Source of the DNA: Elusimicrobiota bacterium
Lineage (GTDB): Bacteria; CG03; SLGR01; PWQF01
Direction of reading: 5' to 3'
NCBI GenBank assembly: GCA_003557485.1
Contig: PWOI01000162.1
Coordinates: forward strand, 1-16,104
DNA: 16,104 nt
Both the position numbers and the translations under genes were made by a program. The stretch's first letter is position 1, and every line of letters starts with the position of its first letter. Of this stretch, positions 1 to 6,046 are shown one piece after another. Under the pieces are notes generated by a model. It was given only the letters and a program-made list of their open reading frames with translations, was not told where the DNA came from and ran no database searches.

Positions 1-185
1 CGGGAGATTTTCTTCTTTCGCTGCGACTGGGTTTTAAATCCTATGCAGAGGGACTTGACGCTCTGAGCCACCTTACTACGGGGTTCGGTATAGAGTACTC
101 GGATATAGTATTTGATTACGGTTTTGCTTCTTTTGAAGACCTTGGGCTGACCCACAGGGTTTCAATGGGGTACCGGTTTAAGTAA
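1..185 (+). CDS. C-terminal end of a PorV/UPF0164-like outer-membrane beta-barrel protein (partial)
   Basis: The frame that starts at base 3 is open to a TAA at 183-185 and gives the last 60 residues of a protein that begins outside the window. The segment alternates polar and hydrophobic/aromatic residues as in outer-membrane beta strands, and it ends in a terminal strand closing with GYRFK; a basic last residue rather than the classic terminal Phe is seen. The tail pattern (a Phe-Asp-Tyr-Gly strand, then Leu-Gly-Leu-Thr-His-Arg before the last strand) matches what I recall for the PorV/PorQ and UPF0164 barrel families, which are common in Gram-negative candidate phyla and spirochaetes. No terminator is obvious after it; the uppP promoter begins about a dozen bases downstream. 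Family assignment rests on this short tail only. Confidence 0.6.
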   Translation, partial: GDFLLSLRLGFKSYAEGLDALSHLTTGFGIEYSDIVFDYGFASFEDLGLTHRVSMGYRFK

Positions 186-196
186 AGCCTGTCCGG

Positions 197-225
197 TTTG
201 CAAAAACATTTACCAGTTATATAAT
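197..225 (+). promoter_or_regulatory. sigma-70-type promoter for uppP
   Basis: A perfect -10 box TATAAT lies at 220-225, with TTTGCA (4 of 6 to TTGACA) at 197-202 and a 17-base spacer. The predicted transcript would start near 232 and carry a leader of about 28 bases containing the Shine-Dalgarno GGGAGG before the ATG at 260. Confidence 0.6.
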
Positions 226-259
226 AATCCTCCAAGTTAACTAAAAGGGAGGTAAGATA

Positions 260-1051
260 ATGAGTTTTTTAAATATGACAGTATTGGCTCTTGTTCAGGG
301 CCTAACAGAGTTTCTGCCGGTTTCAAGTTCGGGCCATCTTGTAGTATTTCAGTCTCTTATGAATCTTAAGGAGCCGGGGGTTACTCTGGAGGTAATGCTC
401 CATTCCGGATCGCTTATTGCGATTCTTATAGTTTTTCGAAATGATGTTCTGGGGATTATAAAAGGTTTTCTGGGCTGGACGGGAATAATCGACAAACACC
501 CTTATGAAAAACTCTTCTGGATGGTTCTTCTTGCAAGTATTCCCGCCGGGGTAATCGGGATGGCTTTCTACAGCACAATAACCGGGTTTTTCGGCAGCGC
601 CGTATTTGCTTATGTTTTTCTTATCTTTAACGGAATATATCTTACAGTAAACAGGTTCGCTGAAGGGGGTGCAATCAAGCTGCCCGAGACAGGGCCTGTG
701 AGGGCTGCTGTAATAGGGTTGAGCCAGGTTGTAAGTATGCTGCCGGGTATTTCCAGGTCCGGAACTACCATTACTACCGGCATACTTCTTAAAATGGACC
801 GTGAGGCCGCAGCAAGGTTTTCTTTCCTTATGAGTATTCCTGCGATTGCCGGGGCCACACTTTATGAAGCCAGGGGAATAAGTTCGCTGGATACCTCAAT
901 TTCTCTGCTTGCTGCCGGTATTATTATTTCATTTGCCGCCAGTTATATAGCCATAAAGATACTTTTAAAGGTTATTCTTGCAAAAAAACTTCACTATTTC
1001 GGGTATTACTGTTTTCTTGCCGGTCTGGCGGGCCTTCTTTTCCTGCGCTGA
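260..1051 (+). CDS. uppP: undecaprenyl-diphosphatase UppP (BacA family)
   Basis: Integral inner-membrane enzyme that removes a phosphate from undecaprenyl diphosphate, regenerating the lipid carrier for peptidoglycan and other surface glycans; family members were first noticed for bacitracin resistance. At 263 residues it has the usual family length. Visible signatures: the (E/Q)xxxE motif as Gln13-Gly-Leu-Thr-Glu17 followed by FLPVSSSGHL, and the second motif PGISRSGTT at residues 162-170 with the catalytic-region Ser165/Arg166. Several hydrophobic helices run through the rest, with a cytosolic-looking loop around residues 70-85. The ATG at 260 is preceded by GGGAGG with good spacing. It stands alone with its own promoter and converges on the DUF1614 gene, leaving only 40 bases between the two stop codons. 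Confidence 0.96.
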   Translation: MSFLNMTVLALVQGLTEFLPVSSSGHLVVFQSLMNLKEPGVTLEVMLHSGSLIAILIVFRNDVLGIIKGFLGWTGIIDKHPYEKLFWMVLLASIPAGVIGMAFYSTITGFFGSAVFAYVFLIFNGIYLTVNRFAEGGAIKLPETGPVRAAVIGLSQVVSMLPGISRSGTTITTGILLKMDREAAARFSFLMSIPAIAGATLYEARGISSLDTSISLLAAGIIISFAASYIAIKILLKVILAKKLHYFGYYCFLAGLAGLLFLR

Positions 1052-1091
1052 TTTTTATTACAACCGTCGGAAAGAAAAAGTTAAAAGTTTT

Positions 1092-1760
1092 TTAGCCGGT
1101 CAGAAAAACGCTGAGTATTCCGCAGAGGAATACCCCATCAAAAGTTCCCGCGCCTCCTATACTTCCTACCGGCGCATTAAGTTTTTTGATATCCTTGAGG
1201 TGAAGTATGTCGGCTCCGGTGAGTACGCCGAGTACTCCCGCAGGGAAAGCCAATACCGGGGCTATTTCCGGGTAGAACATAAGGCTCGTTATTGAAACTA
1301 CCAGGGGGGGTATCAGAGCGGGCATAACTATGCCCTTACCCTCAACCGGTTTTGCAATTTTGTAGCTTACAAAAGTATTGAGCAGAAATATCATAGGAAA
1401 GACAGCAACCACTCCCGGATGAACATAGACAAATTCTGTATATATTCTGTATACCTGCCAGAGGCTGATTACTCCGGGAATAATTGCCCCCCCTACATTT
1501 ACAGCAAGAATTCTGGGGCGTGGCCGGAAAAATCTTCTGAAGGCCGGGATACCTTTGAAGTTGTCAATGATTTCCGGGTTAGGGGGCCACTTTTTAACGG
1601 GAATGTTTATAGCTCCCCCTATGATCACTGCAAACAATAGTAATACTGCTGTCTGGGGAGTAAATCCCAGGATAACAAAAGCGCCTGTTATCATATGAGC
1701 GAAAAGAAGGGGAAGAAGAATGATAAAGGCAAATATAATATATATAGTAAAACATCCCAT
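1092..1760 (-). CDS. DUF1614 family membrane protein, function unknown
   Basis: A 222-residue integral membrane protein with about six or seven hydrophobic segments (roughly residues 5-22, 25-52, 85-105, 115-133, 145-162, 167-185 and 200-220). The C-terminal stretch GSIGGAGTFDGVFL at 199-212 is the mark I associate with DUF1614; the family has no established function. An asparagine and several prolines in INIPV (51-55) and a basic, proline-rich loop at 57-83 separate the first helices from the rest. The ATG at 1760 begins the first helix, so a downstream start would break the fold. There is no recognisable Shine-Dalgarno sequence before it, but a TATAAT box ends only nine bases upstream, suggesting a leaderless or nearly leaderless message. 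It converges on uppP, which may be coincidental. Confidence 0.82.
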   Translation of the reverse strand: MGCFTIYIIFAFIILLPLLFAHMITGAFVILGFTPQTAVLLLFAVIIGGAINIPVKKWPPNPEIIDNFKGIPAFRRFFRPRPRILAVNVGGAIIPGVISLWQVYRIYTEFVYVHPGVVAVFPMIFLLNTFVSYKIAKPVEGKGIVMPALIPPLVVSITSLMFYPEIAPVLAFPAGVLGVLTGADILHLKDIKKLNAPVGSIGGAGTFDGVFLCGILSVFLTG

Positions 1761-1769
1761 AACAGGGAT

Positions 1770-1797
1770 ATTATAGGTTTTTAAGGCTCTAAATCAA
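1770..1797 (-). promoter_or_regulatory. candidate promoter for the DUF1614 gene
   Basis: Read on the minus strand, TTGATT (1797-1792) and a perfect TATAAT (1775-1770) are separated by 16 bases. The expected start of transcription would be about three bases before the ATG at 1760, which agrees with the lack of a ribosome-binding site. The -35 match is 4 of 6. Confidence 0.45.
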
Positions 1798-1825
1798 ACC
1801 GCTGTATTTGCTGTCCGGCCTAAAT

Positions 1826-1854
1826 TTGACAAACTAAAAAAGATTATATATTAA
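1826..1854 (+). promoter_or_regulatory. sigma-70-type promoter for the sigma-like gene
   Basis: A perfect -35 box TTGACA (1826-1831), a 17-base spacer and TATTAA (1849-1854) form a good promoter. The transcript should start near 1861 and carry a leader of about 80 bases before the ATG at 1943. The 182-base divergent spacer 1761-1942 contains this promoter, the opposing one for the DUF1614 gene and the structured leader listed separately. Confidence 0.65.
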
Positions 1855-1898
1855 TAGGCTACCGCTCAATGAAGAGCCTGCCGTAAAGAACAAAGACG

Positions 1899-1943
1899 TT
1901 CTCCATCACGATGATGTAAATCGACTGAAAAGGAGATGGAGAA
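1899..1943 (+). promoter_or_regulatory. inverted repeat that can pair with the start-codon region of the sigma-like gene
   Basis: TTCTCCATC at 1899-1907 is perfectly complementary to GATGGAGAA at 1935-1943, whose last base is the A of the ATG. The 27-base loop holds the main part of the Shine-Dalgarno AAAAGGAG (1928-1935) and can form a small CGAT/ATCG hairpin (1909-1912 with 1920-1923). When folded, the stem would cover the spacer between Shine-Dalgarno and start. A five-codon ORF (ATG at 1869, TAA at 1884-1886) lies upstream in the same leader. Whether this regulates translation is inference. Confidence 0.4.
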
Positions 1944-2452
1944 TGAATTTCGAGGAACTTATAGGTTCCCTGGAACCTCAACTTAAAGCTATTGCTTTTA
2001 AAATAAGTGTCCAGTATCCCGCTTTTGAAGCAGATGACCTGCTTCAGGAAGCGCACCTGTATATCTGGAAAAACTTCATAAGAGAAAAAAATGAGTTTAA
2101 AAGAAGCTACATTCTTCAAGGATGCTGGTTTCATCTCAAAAATTACATAAGGGTTTCAAAAAATAAGTTTCCTGATATGAGCCTTGATAGTGTAACCTGC
2201 GACGACGAAAACTCTCTTGGGGATATTGTAGAATCAGGAGAGGGTGTTTATGAATCTTTTGAGTTTAATGATAGTGTGTCTCAAGTAATGGATAACGGCC
2301 TTTCAAAGAGAGAAAAAGAAGTTTTCATTATGGTTCTTGCCGGCTATACCCTGCGGGAAATAGGGCGCAAACTTAAAGTTTCACACGTAATGGTTCATAA
2401 GGTAATAAAAAGCATAAGAAAGAAGGCTTTTAACCATTTTTTTGAGAGTTAA
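1943..2452 (+). CDS. small sigma-70 family (ECF-like) factor
   Basis: A 169-residue protein with the two domains of a minimal sigma factor. Region 2 is seen near residues 10-70, with the core-binding signature DDLLQEAHLYIWKN at 31-44 and an aromatic/basic stretch (CWFHLKNYIR) at 61-70. Region 4 is at 120-161: LSKREKEVF opens it, followed by a helix-turn-helix (YTLREIGRKLKVSHVMVHKV). A 40-residue acidic linker separates them. It would direct RNA polymerase to particular promoters; which ones cannot be read here. The length is typical of ECF sigma factors, but the region 4 wording (REKEVFIMVLAGYTLREIGRKL) also resembles phage-like or LuxR-type HTH proteins. No anti-sigma factor gene adjoins it. 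It has its own promoter and lies just before the ammonium operon. The start is supported by AAAAGGAG seven bases upstream. Confidence 0.8.
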   Translation: MNFEELIGSLEPQLKAIAFKISVQYPAFEADDLLQEAHLYIWKNFIREKNEFKRSYILQGCWFHLKNYIRVSKNKFPDMSLDSVTCDDENSLGDIVESGEGVYESFEFNDSVSQVMDNGLSKREKEVFIMVLAGYTLREIGRKLKVSHVMVHKVIKSIRKKAFNHFFES

Positions 2453-2481
2453 GGTTAACAAAGAGCTTTCTTTTTTACTTG

Positions 2482-2487
2482 TATAGT
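2482..2487 (+). promoter_or_regulatory. candidate -10 box for the ammonium operon leader
   Basis: TATAGT (5 of 6 to TATAAT) directly follows TTG. It would start transcription near 2494, a few bases before the first leader hairpin. No convincing -35 is present at 16-18 bases; TTAACA at 2455-2460 is too far. Read-through from the sigma-like gene is the alternative. Confidence 0.3.
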
Positions 2488-2500
2488 TAAAGGGTATGAT

Positions 2501-2547
2501 GCGCTAATGGCGGCGCGAAATAATTAAAACGAAGGCGTTTTATTTAT
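2501..2547 (+). promoter_or_regulatory. two-hairpin leader with antiterminator, ANTAR-target-like
   Basis: Hairpin P1: GCGCU (2501-2505) pairs with GGCGC (2512-2516), including one U-G pair, leaving the six-base loop AAUGGC. After a short A/T linker comes hairpin P2: TAAAACG (2525-2531) pairs perfectly with CGTTTTA (2536-2542) around AAGG, and after one mismatch four more pairs extend it to 2520-2547. The right half of P2 is the left arm of the terminator at 2532-2578, so P2 and the terminator cannot form together. ANTAR regulators bind two adjacent hairpins with six-base loops carrying A at position 1 and G at position 4, the second overlapping a terminator. P1 fits exactly; P2, drawn with loop GAAGGC, has G at position 1. 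Confidence 0.5.
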
Positions 2548-2583
2548 CTTCAGAGTTTGAAGATGAGTAGAACGCCTTTTTTT
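2532..2583 (+). terminator. intrinsic terminator (attenuator) in the ammonium operon leader
   Basis: The left arm 2532-2552 pairs with the right arm 2558-2578 without interruption: 21 base pairs, three of them G-U, closing a GAGTT loop. Seven T residues at 2577-2583 follow. It lies 80 bases after the sigma-like gene and 33 bases before the porin start. It could simply end the upstream transcript, but its overlap with the competing hairpin at 2520-2547 suggests conditional termination. Confidence 0.8.
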
Positions 2584-2615
2584 ATGTGTAAGGAGAGAAG
2601 TTGAAGGAGGAGAAG

Positions 2616-3311
2616 ATGAAAAGATTGGTTATTTTAGGTGCCGTATTGCTCATTTCTCAGAATGCTGCAGTCGGGGGTGTGTTGGGAGGAACGGGTGTGA
2701 GTATAGACTCAGAAATCGGGATATACTCGAGCTATATCTGGAGGGGTTTTGAGCTTAACGATGAACCTGTTCAGCAGGTTGGAGTTGAGGCTTCCTATGG
2801 TATATTAACTCTTGGTCTGTGGACAAGCTCGGATCTGACATATAAAGAAGATGGTCAGAGCAATGAGATTGACTACTATCTTGATGTAAATAAGGAGGTA
2901 GGGGATTTTTCTTTTTCGGCGGGATATACATATTATGTTTTTCCCTATGATGAATCATATACAGGAGAATTTTCCCTGGGTATCTCTTACGATACTTTTC
3001 TCAGTCCCTCTTTTACCTGGTTTAGGGATCACATTGACGGGGAGGGAAATTATTTTTATTCCGATCTCACTTTGCCGCTGGCTTCAGATGAATCATTTTC
3101 CGCAGACCTGGTTTTGGGAGCAGGAATAAATGATGACCTTTTCATAGACGGACAGGGAGGAGACATATTTATATCGGCGGAATTCAGTCTTCCGCTTTAC
3201 GAAGGAATGGAACTGTCCCCTTCTTTGCTTTATGCTATTCCGTTTGGGGATATGACAGATTATGAGGATAACTCATTCTGCGCGGGAATTACGCTTGGTT
3301 ACGGGTTTTAA
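2616..3311 (+). CDS. TorF family putative porin (Gcw_chp-type outer-membrane protein)
   Basis: A predicted exported beta-barrel protein of 231 residues. The N-terminus (MKRLVILGAVLLISQNAAVG) is a signal peptide with a basic start and hydrophobic core. The mature part starts with a strand followed by YSSYIWRGFELNDEPVQQ, the signature I associate with the TorF/Gcw_chp family; NEIDYYLDV, a GYTYYVFP strand and a series of amphipathic, aromatic-rich, acidic strands follow, ending in GITLGYGF with the terminal Phe of outer-membrane proteins. Members often lie beside amt and PII genes and are thought to pass small nitrogen compounds across the outer membrane, which is not proven. An ATG at 2616 with AAGGAGG at 2604-2610 is preferred over an in-frame TTG at 2601. 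The amt gene follows after 18 bases. Confidence 0.85.
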   Translation: MKRLVILGAVLLISQNAAVGGVLGGTGVSIDSEIGIYSSYIWRGFELNDEPVQQVGVEASYGILTLGLWTSSDLTYKEDGQSNEIDYYLDVNKEVGDFSFSAGYTYYVFPYDESYTGEFSLGISYDTFLSPSFTWFRDHIDGEGNYFYSDLTLPLASDESFSADLVLGAGINDDLFIDGQGGDIFISAEFSLPLYEGMELSPSLLYAIPFGDMTDYEDNSFCAGITLGYGF

Positions 3312-3329
3312 AAAAGGAGAATTAAAGAC

Positions 3330-4661
3330 ATGAAAATTTTGGTATCAATTGCGTCTTTGTTTCTATCGGGTATGCTTTTTACCGTCCCTTCGGCTTTTGC
3401 CGACAGCAGTGCGCTCTATGTAAGCAAAACCGGCATAGATACAATGTGGGTTCTTACTGCCGCATTTCTGGTGTTTATAATGCAGGCCGGTTTCGGAATG
3501 CTTGAATCAGGATTGGTCAGGACAAAAAATACAACAGATATACTGATGAAAAACTTCCTGGATTTTTGTATGGCATCTATGGGCTTTTTTATTGTGGGAT
3601 ACGCCATAGCTTTCGGAGCGGGCAATTCAATTATGGGTTTTAGCGGGTGGTTTCTTTTCAACGCTCCTGCGGGAGACCTTCCGATACACGCTGAATGGCT
3701 TTTTCACGCTGTTTTTGCCGGTGTGGCTGCGACTATCGTTGCCGGTGGTGTAGCAGGTAGAATGAAGTTTAAGGCATACCTTATGTACTCACTGCTTATG
3801 TCTGCTTTAGTATATCCTTTTGCTGTACGCTGGGTCTGGGGCGGCGGCTGGCTTGAAGGTGTGGGTTTTACTGATTTTGCCGGTTCAACTGTTGTACATG
3901 CCGTTGGCGGGGTAGCTGCTCTGGTAGGAACAATTGTTCTTGGTCCGCGTATAGGTAAATACGGAAAAGACGGGACTCCTAACGCTATTCCAGGACATTC
4001 TATGACTCTGGCGGCATTAGGGACTCTCATATTGTGGTTTGCCTGGTTCGGGTTTAATGCCGGATCTACGCTTGAAGTCGGGGACGGCAGTTTAATAGCC
4101 CATGTGGCCGCTACCACAAATCTTGCGGCTGTGTCAGGCGCCATAGCTGCTATGTTCTTTGCCTGGAGAAAATTTGGGAAACCGGATTTAAGCCTTACAA
4201 TGAACGGTGTTCTTGCCGGGCTTGTCTCCATAACCGCGGGATGCGCTTTTGTTTCTCCCCTGGAGGCAATCGTTATTGGCGGAGCGGGCGGCGTTCTGAT
4301 GATTCTGGGAGTCAGCTTTCTTGACAGGCTGCGTATTGATGACCCGGTTGGAGCTTTCCCGGTACACGGGCTCTGCGGAATATGGGGTACGCTTGCTTTA
4401 GGTATATTCGGACGCAGCTCTATGGGTCTTGCCCGGGACGGACTTCTGCACGGCGGAGGCCTTTCACAGCTGGGAATCCAGGCCCTTGGTACATTCTCAA
4501 TACTGGCTTTTGTTGCAGTTGTAATGGTGCTTGTCTTTAAAATGATAGGTGCGTCTCTGAGCGGAATGAGGGTCTCTCGGGAAGAAGAACTGAAAGGACT
4601 TGATATAAGTATTTACGGGCAGGAAGCTTATTCGGGTTTTCAGATTTTCACTAATCAGTAA
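3330..4661 (+). CDS. amt: ammonium transporter Amt
   Basis: Trimeric inner-membrane channel that recruits ammonium and conducts NH3/NH4+ into the cytoplasm. The 443-residue protein begins with a cleavable signal peptide (likely cut after AFA, residue 24), as in E. coli AmtB, followed by about eleven hydrophobic helices. The pore's twin histidines are visible as His190 in STVVHAVGG and His346 in VHGLCGIWG, and the conserved Asp182 lies in [15 protein letters not shown] (168-175) and [10 protein letters not shown] (237-246) are further family motifs. The cytosolic tail after residue 405 is short, leaving the cytoplasmic face available for PII docking. The gene lies between the porin gene and the PII gene with 18- and 19-base gaps and strong Shine-Dalgarno sites (AAAAAGGAGA here), so the three are probably one operon. 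Confidence 0.97.
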   Translation: MKILVSIASLFLSGMLFTVPSAFADSSALYVSKTGIDTMWVLTAAFLVFIMQAGFGMLESGLVRTKNTTDILMKNFLDFCMASMGFFIVGYAIAFGAGNSIMGFSGWFLFNAPAGDLPIHAEWLFHAVFAGVAATIVAGGVAGRMKFKAYLMYSLLMSALVYPFAVRWVWGGGWLEGVGFTDFAGSTVVHAVGGVAALVGTIVLGPRIGKYGKDGTPNAIPGHSMTLAALGTLILWFAWFGFNAGSTLEVGDGSLIAHVAATTNLAAVSGAIAAMFFAWRKFGKPDLSLTMNGVLAGLVSITAGCAFVSPLEAIVIGGAGGVLMILGVSFLDRLRIDDPVGAFPVHGLCGIWGTLALGIFGRSSMGLARDGLLHGGGLSQLGIQALGTFSILAFVAVVMVLVFKMIGASLSGMRVSREEELKGLDISIYGQEAYSGFQIFTNQ

Positions 4662-4680
4662 AAGAAGGAGGATAGAAGAA

Positions 4681-5022
4681 ATGAAACTTATTACAGCAAT
4701 AATACAGCCGCACAGTCTGCCGGATGTGAAACAGGCGCTTTTCGATGCCAATGTATACAAGATGACTGTTACTAATGTTCTGGGGTGCGGGCAGCAAAAA
4801 GGCTATACGGAAGAATACAGGGGAGTTGTATACGAGGTAAATCTGCTGAAAAAAGTAAGATTGGAAATAGCGGTTAACGAGAATTTCGTTAAGCCCACTA
4901 TTGACGCGATAATAAAAGGCGCCTCCAGCGGTAAAATAGGGGACGGTAAAATTCTTGTAACCGATCTTCAGGAGTGTATAAGAATAAGAACCGGAGAAAG
5001 AGGAGAGAAGGCAATAGGCTGA
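4681..5022 (+). CDS. glnK: nitrogen regulatory protein PII (GlnK/GlnB family)
   Basis: A small trimeric signalling protein that senses 2-oxoglutarate and ATP/ADP and, when paired with amt, usually plugs the Amt channel when nitrogen is plentiful. At 113 residues it has the standard length. The T-loop spans about 37-55 with Tyr51 conserved in RGVVYEV, the residue uridylylated in proteobacteria; ATP-binding features GKIGDGKI (84-91) and the C-terminal [12 protein letters not shown] (101-112) are intact. The usual N-terminal strand reads [10 protein letters not shown], with Ile rather than Val/Lys at some positions. The start follows AAGGAGG at 4667-4673. Pairing with amt argues for GlnK over GlnB, but sequence alone cannot separate these. 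No uridylyltransferase gene is nearby. Confidence 0.95.
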   Translation: MKLITAIIQPHSLPDVKQALFDANVYKMTVTNVLGCGQQKGYTEEYRGVVYEVNLLKKVRLEIAVNENFVKPTIDAIIKGASSGKIGDGKILVTDLQECIRIRTGERGEKAIG

Positions 5023-5027
5023 AATAT

Positions 5028-5059
5028 CAGTAAGTATAGTTTACTGTTATGATACAGTA
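5028..5059 (+). promoter_or_regulatory. overlapping alternative hairpins between the PII gene and nadE
   Basis: CAGTAA (5028-5033) is complementary to TTACTG (5041-5046), forming a six-pair hairpin with a seven-base loop. The same middle strand, TACTGT (5042-5047), is also complementary to ACAGTA (5054-5059) with a six-base loop. Only one can form at a time. No T-run follows, so neither is an intrinsic terminator. A TATAGT -10-like box lies at 5035-5040 without a good -35. Confidence 0.35.
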
Positions 5060-5081
5060 GTTGAAGAATAAAGGTGTAAAT

Positions 5082-5138
5082 ATGAAAAAAAATATATGGA
5101 TAGTGAACTCTGGTCTATGCAGTTACCGTGAGGGTTAA
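5082..5138 (+). CDS. possible 18-residue leader peptide before nadE
   Basis: An ATG with AAAGGTG six bases upstream opens an 18-codon frame (MKKNIWIVNSGLCSYREG) that ends in TAA at 5136-5138, overlapping the first codons of nadE in another frame. The Shine-Dalgarno site is better than any seen for nadE itself, so reinitiation or coupling onto nadE is possible. It could equally be chance; the composition gives no regulatory clue such as a run of one amino acid. Confidence 0.3.
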   Translation: MKKNIWIVNSGLCSYREG

Positions 5139-5889
5139 AGAGGAGAAGTGTGAAAAGCGGGTAGTGAGAGACCTGGGTTTACTTAAGGAGTTTCTGGTTC
5201 ATGAAGTAGAGGCTGCAGGTAAAAAGGGACTAGTGGTCGGTGTTTCGGGCGGAGTGGATTCAGCAGCCTGTCTTTACCTGGCAGCTGCTGCCCTTGGGAA
5301 AGAGAAGATAAGAGCGATTTATATGCCTCATAAAGGCGGGTTTGTAAATCCTCACGTAAGTCTTATGTGCGGAAACCTTGGTGTTGATTTAAAAATATAT
5401 GACCTGAGCCGTATAGCTACGATCTTTTCTGATATGACGGGAGAGAGAGATCCTCTGCTTAAGGGAAACTTTGCAGCCCGTCTCCGCAGTGCTTTTCTTT
5501 ACCAGGAGGCGGCCTCCCTGGATATGCTTGTGCTGAATACTTCCAACAGAAGTGAAATAATGACAGGTTATTTTACCAAGTGGGGCGATCAGGCGGGTGA
5601 TATCAGTCCTTTCGGAAATTATTACAAAAGTGAGGTCCAGGAGATTGCGATCTTGCTGGGCGTGCCCGAAGAGATTGTTGCTAAAGCGCCTTCTCCTGAT
5701 TTTTTTGAGGGGCAGAGAGACGAAGAAGAACTTGGGATAAGCTATAGAGATCTGGACAGAGTCCTTGCTGTTCTGGATGGAAATTGTGAATGTAAAATAG
5801 AAGATAAAAAACATTCAAAAGTAAAAGAGCTGTTTGAAAGAAGCCTTCACAAGAGAAACGCTCCCTTAACTGCAAAAAAACCGGGCTGA
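5128..5889 (+). CDS. nadE: NH3-dependent NAD+ synthetase NadE
   Basis: Cytosolic enzyme that adenylates nicotinic acid adenine dinucleotide with ATP and amidates it with ammonia to NAD+. The N-type ATP pyrophosphatase loop SGGVDS is at residues 40-45. Downstream are NTSNRSE, GDQAGDISPFGNYYKSEV and, near the C-terminus, PSPDFFEGQRDEEELGISY, which matches the NadE signature (usually PSA-L-xx-GQ-DE-ELG). There is no glutaminase (nitrilase) domain, so free ammonia is the nitrogen source, consistent with its place after amt and PII. At 253 residues it has the normal short-form length. The start is uncertain: GTG at 5128 has no clear ribosome-binding site and overlaps the small upstream frame; GTG at 5164 also keeps the fold and lies 15 bases after AGGAGAAG. 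Confidence 0.93.
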   Translation: MRVKEEKCEKRVVRDLGLLKEFLVHEVEAAGKKGLVVGVSGGVDSAACLYLAAAALGKEKIRAIYMPHKGGFVNPHVSLMCGNLGVDLKIYDLSRIATIFSDMTGERDPLLKGNFAARLRSAFLYQEAASLDMLVLNTSNRSEIMTGYFTKWGDQAGDISPFGNYYKSEVQEIAILLGVPEEIVAKAPSPDFFEGQRDEEELGISYRDLDRVLAVLDGNCECKIEDKKHSKVKELFERSLHKRNAPLTAKKPG

Positions 5890-5910
5890 AAATATTATAT
5901 CCAGGATAAT

Positions 5911-5938
5911 GGCCGAACGATTTCTAAATCGTTCGGCC
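5911..5938 (+). terminator. intrinsic terminator after nadE
   Basis: GGCCGAACGATTT (5911-5923) and its exact reverse complement (5926-5938) make a GC-rich stem of at least 11 pairs, followed by CTCTTATTTGTT. It lies 22 bases after the nadE stop and separates the ammonium/NAD cluster from the nuclease unit. The 3' T-rich tract is interrupted, so efficiency is uncertain, but the stem is strong. Confidence 0.85.
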
Positions 5939-5995
5939 CTCTTATTTGTTATTGCTATCAGTTAATTAGGGAAGAGTGGAAAAACTTTTGAGAAA

Positions 5996-6004
5996 TGGTA
6001 TACT
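5996..6004 (+). promoter_or_regulatory. extended -10 promoter for the nuclease-phoH unit
   Basis: TGG followed by TATACT (5999-6004) is an extended -10 element (TGnTATAAT type). The -35 region (around 5976-5981) is poor, as is common for extended -10 promoters. Transcription would begin near 6011, about 36 bases before the ATG at 6047. Confidence 0.5.
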
Positions 6005-6046
6005 ATTAGCGTTAAAAAAGAAGCAGCATCTTACAGGAGAAAATTA

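Noticed and set aside
1052-1091. Bidirectional terminator between uppP and the DUF1614 gene
   Set aside because: The spacer is A/T rich with short runs of A and T, but no stem of useful length was found.
978-1295. 105-codon plus-strand frame across the uppP/DUF1614 junction
   Set aside because: It overlaps two well-supported genes, has no domain-like pattern and no ribosome-binding site.
1943-2452. ANTAR-domain regulator that could bind the downstream leader
   Set aside because: The C-terminus is a sigma region 4-type helix-turn-helix, not the three-helix ANTAR pattern.
2495-2500. TATGAT as the -10 box of the ammonium operon
   Set aside because: Transcription would begin inside the first leader hairpin (2501-2516), and no -35 stands at 16-18 bases; TATAGT at 2482-2487 or read-through fits the RNA structure better.
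3704-4231. 175-codon minus-strand frame inside amt
   Set aside because: Pro/Ala/Thr-rich antisense of a Gly/Ala-rich membrane protein; no independent signal.
5128-5889. LarE or another ATP pyrophosphatase instead of NadE
   Set aside because: The SGGVDS loop is shared, but the GQRDEEELG region and the GDQAGD/KSEV segment are specific to NadE.
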